Assembly: GCA_003978375.1 (NCBI GenBank)
Contig: QNZW01000143.1
Coordinates: forward strand, 1-5,177
Source: Sulfurovum sp.
GTDB taxonomy: Bacteria > Campylobacterota > Campylobacteria > Campylobacterales > Sulfurovaceae
DNA length: 5,177 nucleotides
Direction of reading: 5' to 3'
Positions 1 to 5,177 of this stretch are shown one piece after another. The position numbers and the translations under genes were made by a program. Position 1 is the stretch's first letter. Each line of letters opens with the position of its first letter. A model generated the notes under the pieces. The model had not been told where the DNA came from and searched no databases. It saw only the letters and a list, made by a program, of their open reading frames with translations.

Positions 1-962
1 GATACACGAGTATTTTCAGTTTTAGATCCATCGGTGTAGTCTACTTTTCCCGTTTCGTTTGCAACAACATTTTCTAGCAGTGCATCCTTGACAATAGCCC
101 CAAAAATTTCAGGTTCAGATTTTTCGTCTAGGTTGATTACTTTTGCATAACATCCACCTTCAAAATTAAAGACACCATGCTCATCCCAGCCATGCTCATC
201 ATCACCAATAAGTGCACGTTTTGGATCGGTAGACAAAGTGGTTTTTCCTGTGCCTGAAAGACCAAAGAAAAGACATACATCATCTTCTTCTCCTACATTG
301 GCAGAACAATGCATAGAGAGTTTTCCTTCAAGTGGCAACCAGTAGTTCATCATAGAAAAAATACCTTTTTTCATCTCACCACCATACCATGTACCACCAA
401 TAATCGAGATATTATCTTCAATATTAAATACCACATATACATCTGAATTTAATCCATGCTCTTTGAATTTTTCATCAACTGTTTTACACGCATTATAGAC
501 AGTAAAATCTGGTTTAAATGTTTCTAACTCTTCTTGGGTTGGGCGAATAAACATATTTTTTACAAAATGTGCTTGCCATGCCACTTCTGAGATAAAACGT
601 ATAGATCGTTTACTTGTATCACTGGCTCCTGCATATACATCTGTAATATAGATGTTTTTACCCGAGAGTTGTGTTAGTGTAATATCAAGAAGCTCTTCAT
701 AGATACTTTTATCTATTTTAGCATTCACATCTCCCCAAGCAATATATTGATTGGATGGTGCTTGATTTACAAAATATTTATCTTTAGGACTACGCCCTGT
801 GAAGATACCTGTATCACACATTGCTGCGCCTGATGTTGAGATTTTACACTCACCACTGTTTACTTCATGCGCTTGCAACTCATCATAACTTAGATTATAA
901 TAAACATCACCAATGTTTTTTAATCCTAATTTGTCAAGTCCGTTGGGCGTTCTGGTACTCAT
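1..962 (-). CDS. pckA: Phosphoenolpyruvate carboxykinase (ATP), 3' part cut off by the window edge
   Basis: The enzyme catalyses oxaloacetate + ATP = PEP + CO2 + ADP in the cytoplasm, for gluconeogenesis or, in reverse, anaplerosis. The ATG at 962-960 opens 320 codons ([20 protein letters not shown] at the N-terminus) with no stop before the edge. The family is about 525-540 residues, so roughly 200 C-terminal residues lie outside. Visible family motifs are TGRSPKDKY (substrate Arg57), [10 protein letters not shown] at 191-200 (Tyr193, Lys199), the metal ligand His218 in SMHCSAN, the P-loop [10 protein letters not shown] at 234-243 (Lys240, Thr241), the kinase-2 LIGDDEHGW (Asp254/255) and Arg319 in ENTRV. 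By similarity these match E. coli Arg65, Tyr207, Lys213, His232, Lys254/Thr255, Asp268/269 and Arg333. The P-loop and ATP-type motifs exclude the GTP-dependent family. The start is supported by AGAGGA at 972-967, four bases upstream of the ATG. The gene follows oadB on the same strand after 145 bp that contain two hairpins, so it probably has its own promoter or is reached by readthrough. Confidence 0.97.
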   Translation of the reverse strand, partial: MSTRTPNGLDKLGLKNIGDVYYNLSYDELQAHEVNSGECKISTSGAAMCDTGIFTGRSPKDKYFVNQAPSNQYIAWGDVNAKIDKSIYEELLDITLTQLSGKNIYITDVYAGASDTSKRSIRFISEVAWQAHFVKNMFIRPTQEELETFKPDFTVYNACKTVDEKFKEHGLNSDVYVVFNIEDNISIIGGTWYGGEMKKGIFSMMNYWLPLEGKLSMHCSANVGEEDDVCLFFGLSGTGKTTLSTDPKRALIGDDEHGWDEHGVFNFEGGCYAKVINLDEKSEPEIFGAIVKDALLENVVANETGKVDYTDGSKTENTRV

Positions 963-1003
963 TGTATCCTCTTTTTTAAATATTTTATTTCTTTTCAATT
1001 ATG
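963..1003 (-). promoter_or_regulatory. Leader of pckA with Shine-Dalgarno and a possible -10 box
   Basis: AGAGGA at 972-967 is a clear Shine-Dalgarno four bases before the pckA ATG. Upstream, CATAAT at 1003-998 could be a sigma70 -10 box, giving a short leader of about 30 bases. I see no convincing -35 at the right spacing. The whole stretch is A/T-rich, as is usual for Campylobacterota promoters, which often lack a recognisable -35. The ribosome site is secure; the -10 is a guess. Confidence 0.35.
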
Positions 1004-1034
1004 CAATACTCTTACATAATTTAAGTTTAAATGC

Positions 1035-1077
1035 TAAAGCATACATCAAAAAACAATATTTTTTGATGTATGCTTTA
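1035..1077. repeat. Perfect 19-bp inverted repeat with 5-nt loop between oadB and pckA
   Basis: The left arm at 1035-1053 (TAAAGCATACATCAAAAAA) is exactly complementary to the right arm at 1059-1077, with CAATA between them. It would form a long A/T-rich hairpin with four G-C pairs in RNA from either strand. On the minus strand it starts four bases after the hairpin that follows oadB and ends 72 bases before the pckA start. There is no T-run directly after the stem on either strand, so it is not a classical terminator. It could be an mRNA 3'-end stabiliser, a processing site, or the operator of a dimeric regulator of pckA. A smaller dyad, ATGCT-AA-AGCAT at 1031-1042, overlaps its left arm. 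Confidence 0.85.
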
Positions 1078-1081
1078 CAAA

Positions 1082-1101
1082 AGGAGAAAATTTTTTCTCC
1101 T
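1082..1101 (-). terminator. Probable rho-independent terminator after oadB
   Basis: Read on the minus strand, AGGAGAAAA - AA - TTTTCTCCT forms a 9-bp stem that begins six bases after the oadB stop codon. The last stem T plus TTT then make a run of four Ts, followed by G. The stem has four G-C pairs at its base, but the T-tract is short. Termination may therefore be partial, letting some transcripts continue through the next hairpin into pckA. Confidence 0.6.
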
Positions 1102-1107
1102 AATATA

Positions 1108-2451
1108 TTATTTAAAAATCGAAAGCAATACACCTGCTGCAACTGCTGAGCCTATGACTCCTGCCACATTAGGTCCCATTGCATGCATAAGCAAAATATT
1201 GCCTGGTTTTGCTTCTGATCCTACCTTAGAGACAACCCTTGCTGCCATAGGTACAGCAGAAACACCCGCAGCACCTATGAGTGGATTAATAGGTTCTTTA
1301 GAAAACTTATTCATTAATTTAGCCATGAGTACACCTGCAGCTGTTCCTGCAGCAAATGCAAGAAGACCAATGACCATAATACCCATTGTCTCTGCTACCA
1401 AAAATGAATCTGATGCAAGTTTAGAACCCACACCAAGACCTAAGAAAATAGTCACCACATTAATCAAAGAGTTTTGCATTTCATTGCTTAATCTGTCTAC
1501 CACACCTGACTCTTTTGCAAAGTTACCAAAAGCAAAAGATCCCATAAGTGGTGCAGCATCTGGAAGAATAAGAATAATCATAACAATCACAATCAGAGGA
1601 AAAATAAGTTTTTCTAGTGAATTGACCTTTCTGGTATTTTTCATCACGATGCGACGCTCTTCTTCGGTAGTTAATGCCTTCATTATTGGAGGTTGAATCA
1701 CTGGTACCAAAGCCATATATGAATAGGCTGCTACTGCAATAGCACCTAAAAGCTCAGGGGCTAGCGCTGAAGCAATAAAGATAGAAGTAGGTCCATCTGC
1801 TCCACCAATAATACTAATCGCAGCAGATTGCTTTAGCGTAAAGTCTACCATACCTGTATATTGAGAAAGTGCTGCAGCACCTACTAGTGAACCAAAAATT
1901 CCAAACTGTGCTGCTCCTCCAAGTAGTGCTGTTTTTGGGTTAGAAAGCAATGGACCAAAGTCTGTCATAGCACCTACACCCATAAAAATAAGCAATGGGA
2001 AAAACTCATTGGCTATCCCCATATCATAAATAATACCAAGCATACCGTGTGGTCCTGTCATATTGGCAATAGGAATATTTGCTAAGAGTCCTCCAAAGGC
2101 AATAGGAAGCAATAAAAGTGGCTCAAATCCTTTTGCAATCGCCAAATAAAAGAGTAAAAAGATAATGATAAACATAATAAGACGTCCCCACCCTTGTGAG
2201 AAAAGTGACATTTCAACGCCTTGTCCATTTTTGACACCTTCTTTGGGATGAAGCATCGCATTAAGTCCTGTCGTTTGAAAAAAGCTTTCAAGAAGTTGAG
2301 AAATACTTTTAGATGTATATTCTTGGTTATTTTTGGCTTTTTCCACTTGTGTGGGCTGTGTATCGACTGTGTCATGTCCACTTGCTTGTACGGTGGATGT
2401 CACTGCCATCATAGCAAATAACATCGAAAGTAAAAGATGTTTTAGCTTCAT
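1108..2451 (-). CDS. oadB: Oxaloacetate decarboxylase beta subunit, Na+-translocating carboxybiotin decarboxylase
   Basis: This integral membrane subunit decarboxylates carboxybiotin delivered by OadA and couples that to Na+ export. It has 447 residues. From about residue 85 on it is very close to classical Oad[41 protein letters not shown] at 214-225, [15 protein letters not shown] at 241-255, [19 protein letters not shown] at 388-406 and [16 protein letters not shown] near the end. Residues shown to matter in the Klebsiella enzyme are all present at a constant offset of +16: Asp219 (D203), Tyr245 (Y229), Asn389 (N373), Gly393 (G377) and Ser398 (S382). The unusual part is the first 85 residues or so. 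They comprise a signal-peptide-like start (MKLKHLLL, a hydrophobic core, then VQASG near 21-25) and a polar stretch to about residue 85, before the first membrane helix at about 90-107. The ATG sits 2 nt after the oadA stop, so the two are translationally coupled. A plausible terminator follows. Confidence 0.97.
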   Translation of the reverse strand: MKLKHLLLSMLFAMMAVTSTVQASGHDTVDTQPTQVEKAKNNQEYTSKSISQLLESFFQTTGLNAMLHPKEGVKNGQGVEMSLFSQGWGRLIMFIIIFLLFYLAIAKGFEPLLLLPIAFGGLLANIPIANMTGPHGMLGIIYDMGIANEFFPLLIFMGVGAMTDFGPLLSNPKTALLGGAAQFGIFGSLVGAAALSQYTGMVDFTLKQSAAISIIGGADGPTSIFIASALAPELLGAIAVAAYSYMALVPVIQPPIMKALTTEEERRIVMKNTRKVNSLEKLIFPLIVIVMIILILPDAAPLMGSFAFGNFAKESGVVDRLSNEMQNSLINVVTIFLGLGVGSKLASDSFLVAETMGIMVIGLLAFAAGTAAGVLMAKLMNKFSKEPINPLIGAAGVSAVPMAARVVSKVGSEAKPGNILLMHAMGPNVAGVIGSAVAAGVLLSIFK

Positions 2452-2453
2452 AG

Positions 2454-4244
2454 TTACTCCATTGTGGCTAAAAGTTGAGCATCTGCGACTGAATCATTGA
2501 CATTGACATTAATAGAAGCAATTTTACCTGCCTGAGGTGCAGCAATTTCAATCTCCATTTTCATGGCTTCTAAAATCATAATTACATCACCCTCTGCAAC
2601 GCTATCTCCTGCATTTTTAAGAATTTTCCATACATTTCCTGGTGTTTGTGAAAGAATTTCAATTCTTCCTACACCACTTGCTGGTATTTCTGTAGATTCA
2701 TTGGCTGGTACTGTGACGGGCGCTGCGTCGGTTATTTTTACTTCACCACCTTCTGTGATGACTTGAACATCGTACTTTTTACCATCTACTACTACTGTAT
2801 AATTTCCTGACATGTGATTCTCTCCACTATAATTATTTTTACCTTTTCTTACCATTAAAGGACCTTCACCCTTTAAGAACGCTATACCTTTTTGATCACA
2901 AGCTCCTGCAATGAATATATTTTCATCTGTAGCTTCCAACCCTTCATCTTCTAAAACTTTTGTCCAATGTGCAATGGATTTATTCTCATCACGATCTGCA
3001 ATATCTAGAGGATTTTCTGTGGTTGGATCGAGTTTTAATTTTTGGGATGCAAGTTCTATGATTTCTCTGTCTGCTTCTACCGGTGTTTTACCAAAATATC
3101 CAAGAACCATACGTCCATACCCTGGTGCAATTTGCTTCCAAGGACCAAACATGACATTTGCATAGGCTTGTTGCCAGTAAAATTGGCTCACTGGCGTTAC
3201 AGATGTACCGTAACCACCACGTTCAACTACCTCTTTCATTGCAGCAATCACTTCATCAAATTTTTCTAAATCACCTGAATCTCTCATCATTTGTGTATTG
3301 GCAGTTAAGGCACCACCAGGCATTGGAGAAAAAGGAATCAATGGAGAGACTTGAGTCGCTTCAGGTGGTATCATGTATTCAGCAAGACACTCTTTGAGTC
3401 TCTCTTCATATTTAAGTACCTTATCAAGCTTTAAATCACCAAGATTATAGTTTGTGCCTTTGGTTGCATGAAGCATTGTCAAAATATCTGGTTGGCTTGT
3501 ACCACCACTTACAGGTGATGCTGCCATGTCAATTCCATTGGCACCTGCTTCTAGTGCAGCAAGATATGCCGCCACAGAAACTCCAGCTGTTTCATGCGTA
3601 TGTAGTCTTAAATGTATGCTCTCACCTAAAAGTTTTCTAGCCATAGCAATGGTTTCATAAATTTTATGTGGGTTTGCTGTTCCTGATGCATCTTTAAAAC
3701 AAACACTATCAAAAGCGATGCCAGAGTCTAAAATATTTCTAAGTGTTTTTTCATAAAAAGCCACATCATGTGCCCCTTTACATCCTGGTGGTAAATCCAT
3801 CATTGTGACCACAACTTCATGATCTAAGCCATGTTTTTTGATCATCTCTGCAGAAAATGCCAAATTATTTACATCATTAAGTGCATCAAAATTACGTACG
3901 GTAGTCGTGCCATGTTTTTTAAACATTTTTGCAAAAAGATCTATCATCTCTCGACTTCCTGTATCTAGCATCACTGTATTGATACCCCGTGAAAGTACTT
4001 GTAAATTTGCTTCTTTTCCTACAATTTCTCTGAAACCATCCATCATATCAAATGCGTTCTCTTGTAAATAAAAGAAAAGAGATTGAAATCTGGCTCCCCC
4101 ACCAAATTCAAAATGTGTAATACCTGCTTGTTTTGCTGCTTCTACCGCAGGAAAAAAGTCATCCATAAGTACACGACCACCAAAGACAGATTGAAATCCA
4201 TCTCTAAAGGTTGTGTCCATTACATCAATGTATTTTTTAGCCAT
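2454..4244 (-). CDS. oadA: Biotin-dependent oxaloacetate decarboxylase alpha subunit / pyruvate carboxylase subunit B-like carboxyltransferase
   Basis: The protein transfers CO2 between oxaloacetate/pyruvate and its own biotin, on the cytoplasmic face. It has 596 residues, typical for OadA. Residues 1 to about 290 form the HMGL-like TIM-barrel carboxyltransferase, with [10 protein letters not shown] at 10-19 (metal ligand Asp15), [10 protein letters not shown] at 183-192 (Lys184, the likely carbamylated lysine) and HTHETAG at 215-221 (metal ligands His215, His217). Residues of about 290-480 are the conserved PYC/OADA domain. A Pro/Ala/Thr-rich swivel linker lies at about 507-524. The biotinyl domain of about 527-596 has EAMKM with biotin acceptor Lys562, 34 residues from the C-terminus as expected. 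The ATG at 4244 has AAGG at 4256-4253, eight bases upstream. The gene lies 14 nt after oadG and 2 nt before oadB, which favours a sodium-pump subunit. The motifs differ from Klebsiella OadA and match the Campylobacterota PycB type, so some annotations would name it pycB. Confidence 0.95.
   Translation of the reverse strand: MAKKYIDVMDTTFRDGFQSVFGGRVLMDDFFPAVEAAKQAGITHFEFGGGARFQSLFFYLQENAFDMMDGFREIVGKEANLQVLSRGINTVMLDTGSREMIDLFAKMFKKHGTTTVRNFDALNDVNNLAFSAEMIKKHGLDHEVVVTMMDLPPGCKGAHDVAFYEKTLRNILDSGIAFDSVCFKDASGTANPHKIYETIAMARKLLGESIHLRLHTHETAGVSVAAYLAALEAGANGIDMAASPVSGGTSQPDILTMLHATKGTNYNLGDLKLDKVLKYEERLKECLAEYMIPPEATQVSPLIPFSPMPGGALTANTQMMRDSGDLEKFDEVIAAMKEVVERGGYGTSVTPVSQFYWQQAYANVMFGPWKQIAPGYGRMVLGYFGKTPVEADREIIELASQKLKLDPTTENPLDIADRDENKSIAHWTKVLEDEGLEATDENIFIAGACDQKGIAFLKGEGPLMVRKGKNNYSGENHMSGNYTVVVDGKKYDVQVITEGGEVKITDAAPVTVPANESTEIPASGVGRIEILSQTPGNVWKILKNAGDSVAEGDVIMILEAMKMEIEIAAPQAGKIASINVNVNDSVADAQLLATME
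2457..2460 (-). promoter_or_regulatory. Shine-Dalgarno of oadB inside the end of oadA
   Basis: The last codons of oadA (ATG GAG TAA) contain GGAG, five bases before the oadB ATG at 2451-2449. Because the ribosome site is embedded in the terminal codons of the upstream gene and only CT separates stop from start, translation of beta is very probably coupled to alpha. It also fixes the oadB start, and so supports the long N-terminal extension being translated. Confidence 0.8.
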
Positions 4245-4258
4245 GTATGATACCTTGT

Positions 4259-4489
4259 TTATTGATTTTTACGAAATTCAGTTACAGCTGCAATAATAGC
4301 TGCAACATGGTCTGATTCTTGTGAAGAAGATGGAGGCGTAGTAGCACTTGGTACTTTTTCTGGAAAAAACATATTAATTATTTTAGCTTGTACTTTTACC
4401 AACTGTACGAGTACAAACAGAAAAATAAAGACAATTGTCATTCCTAACACCATAAACTTTAGGCTTTCACCTACTAAATCAATTTCCAT
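4259..4489 (-). CDS. oadG: Oxaloacetate decarboxylase gamma subunit, small membrane protein
   Basis: This 76-residue protein has one membrane helix at about 11-33 (KFMVLGMTIVFIFLFVLVQL and following), the typical FMVLGMTIVFIFL-type signature of OadG. A cytoplasmic tail follows, with a Pro/Ser linker at about 43-58 and the helix HVAAIIAAVTEFRK at 61-74. In the characterised enzyme gamma anchors alpha to beta and is needed for assembly. It is first in a gamma-alpha-beta operon, which makes the call firm despite the small size. The ATG at 4489-4487 has AAAGG at 4502-4498, eight bases upstream. Klebsiella OadG uses an Asp and three C-terminal histidines to bind zinc. Here only Asp60 and His61 are seen, and no histidine cluster follows, so zinc binding is doubtful or uses other residues. 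Confidence 0.9.
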   Translation of the reverse strand: MEIDLVGESLKFMVLGMTIVFIFLFVLVQLVKVQAKIINMFFPEKVPSATTPPSSSQESDHVAAIIAAVTEFRKNQ

Positions 4490-4580
4490 ATATTTTACCT
4501 TTGTCTATATAAAAAGTTTTGATAGCTTTATCACTCAAATTTTAAAATAGTTTTGCTTGATAGAAGTTAAAAAAAACGTT
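4490..4580 (-). other. Intergenic region between the helicase gene and the oad operon
   Basis: This 91-bp AT-rich gap probably holds the end of the helicase transcript and the start of the oad operon. Just after the helicase stop, read on the minus strand, comes AAAACG followed by T8 at 4576-4569. This resembles a terminator tail, but I see no good G/C stem before it. Nearer oadG there is a small dyad TGATA-AAGC-TATCA at 4533-4520 and a TATATA at 4512-4507 that could be a -10 box. No -35 stands out, and neither promoter nor terminator is established. Confidence 0.35.
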
Positions 4581-5177
4581 TTATCTTCTTTTTCTTTTGC
4601 GATTGTTGTTTCGTGTAGCTTTTTGCTCACGAACATATCCTTGTAACATCTCATTTACTGTCGTTTCATCAAAACCAATTTGTGTCCCTATATTAGATTG
4701 TTCTTGTACCAATAAAGAGGACATTAACTTTTCTAAAAGTATTTTTTTGTCCATATCTTTCATATAGTGTAACATATCTGTTGCACCACGATGCACAGAT
4801 ATTTCTCTAATTTGATTTGCAAGATATTCGCGGCTATTGTCATCTAAGTCTTTTTCATCTTGAATGGTAGCAAGACGCATAGTTGCCCCTACTTCTTTTT
4901 GTATGCGCTGAAGTTCTTTAAACTCATCGGTAGTGACCAAGGTAATGGCTTGACCGCTTTTTCCTGCACGTCCTGTACGCCCAATACGATGAACATAAGA
5001 TTGAGGATCAAAAGGAATATGATAATTAAAAACATGGCTGACATCTTTGACATCAAGCCCACGTGCTGCCACATCTGTAGCAACCATGATTTTAGTTTGT
5101 CCCCGTCTATAGGCTTTAATGATGCTTTCTCTATCCATTTGCTCCAAATCACCATGAAGTCCAGAGGCATTAAACCC
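4581..5177 (-). CDS. DEAD-box RNA helicase, C-terminal part (5' end outside the window)
   Basis: The reading frame is open from the right edge, giving 198 residues to the TAA at 4583-4581. It starts inside the RecA-like helicase C domain. Visible elements are SGLHGDLEQMDR (QxxR-type motif IVa, Gln13 and Arg16 of the visible part), ATDVAARGLDV at 33-43 (motif V) and YVHRIGRTGRAGKSG at 61-75 (motif VI, with the arginines that contact ATP). These are typical of ATP-dependent RNA unwinding in ribosome assembly or mRNA turnover. Residues of about 105-198 are a charged, variable tail ending in RNNNRKRKRR, a likely RNA-binding extension as in RhlE/CsdA-type proteins. The exact subtype cannot be told because the N-terminal half (Q, I, II motifs) is absent. 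An internal TTG at 5147 is not a start: the conserved frame continues upstream. It shares the strand of oadG but probably belongs to another transcription unit. Confidence 0.95.
   Translation of the reverse strand, partial: GFNASGLHGDLEQMDRESIIKAYRRGQTKIMVATDVAARGLDVKDVSHVFNYHIPFDPQSYVHRIGRTGRAGKSGQAITLVTTDEFKELQRIQKEVGATMRLATIQDEKDLDDNSREYLANQIREISVHRGATDMLHYMKDMDKKILLEKLMSSLLVQEQSNIGTQIGFDETTVNEMLQGYVREQKATRNNNRKRKRR

Noticed and set aside
913..1149. Plus-strand open frame of 78 codons with a hydrophobic N-terminal half
   Set aside because: It overlaps the start of pckA, the hairpins and the end of oadB in antisense. No clear Shine-Dalgarno precedes it, and its hydrophobicity follows from reading AT-rich DNA; I treat it as a shadow.
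1070..1696. Plus-strand open frame of 208 codons
   Set aside because: It lies antisense to oadB and its Ala/Thr/Pro-rich composition mirrors the Gly/Ala-rich helices of OadB. oadB is certain by motif conservation.
4520..4533. TGATA-AAGC-TATCA dyad before oadG as an operator or terminator
   Set aside because: A 5-bp A/T-rich stem is expected by chance in such DNA, and no T-run follows directly. It is mentioned only within the intergenic entry.
5145..5147. TTG as a possible start of a short 188-residue protein
   Set aside because: Upstream codons in the same frame encode the conserved GFNASGLHGD segment of DEAD-box helicases, so this is an internal leucine of a gene cut by the window edge.
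4889..5170. Minus-strand open frame of 93 codons overlapping the helicase
   Set aside because: It is out of frame with the helicase, whose motifs V and VI are read intact in the other frame through the same bases.
1..5177. Possible novel defence, mobile or selfish system
   Set aside because: All coding space is taken by well-known housekeeping families. There are no transposase, integrase, repeat array or toxin-antitoxin features, and the gaps are at most 145 bp.

Overview
The window is an AT-rich bacterial segment in which every gene I can support lies on the minus strand. Protein sequence and gene content point to Campylobacterota (Epsilonproteobacteria), probably a free-living Sulfurimonas- or Sulfurovum-like lineage. 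The main clue is the 596-residue biotin carboxyltransferase, which carries the divergent motifs (RDGFQS, FGGGARF, FKDASG, GGTSQPD) I associate with the Campylobacterota 'PycB/OadA' branch. Its closeness to pckA also recalls the pycB-pckA order of Campylobacter jejuni. The assignment comes from memory of these families, not from a database search.

Layout in transcription order, from the right edge to the left. (1) 5177-4581: the C-terminal 198 residues of a DEAD-box RNA helicase, cut by the window edge. (2) 4580-4490: a 91-bp AT-rich gap holding a T8 run and the probable start region of the next operon. (3) 4489-4259 oadG, 4244-2454 oadA and 2451-1108 oadB: a tight gamma-alpha-beta operon for a membrane, biotin-dependent, sodium-pumping oxaloacetate decarboxylase. 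The gaps are 14 and 2 nt, and the oadB Shine-Dalgarno lies inside the end of oadA. (4) 1107-963: an intergenic region with two consecutive hairpins, one a plausible terminator and the other a perfect 19-bp inverted repeat. (5) 962-1: the N-terminal 320 residues of ATP-dependent phosphoenolpyruvate carboxykinase (pckA), running off the left edge.

The oad genes and pckA act on the same metabolite. OadA transfers the carboxyl group of oxaloacetate to biotin, OadB decarboxylates carboxybiotin and moves Na+ across the membrane, and OadG holds the complex together. PckA interconverts oxaloacetate and PEP. Together they form a PEP-oxaloacetate-pruvate node coupled to the sodium gradient. In a reductive-TCA autotroph the direction of flux cannot be read from sequence, and the alpha subunit may also serve as the B subunit of pyruvate carboxylase.

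I found no mobile element, CRISPR array, tRNA, rRNA or clearly novel system. The points of most interest are the signal-peptide-bearing extension on OadB, the altered motifs of OadA, the small OadG without the usual C-terminal histidine cluster, and the double hairpin before pckA.
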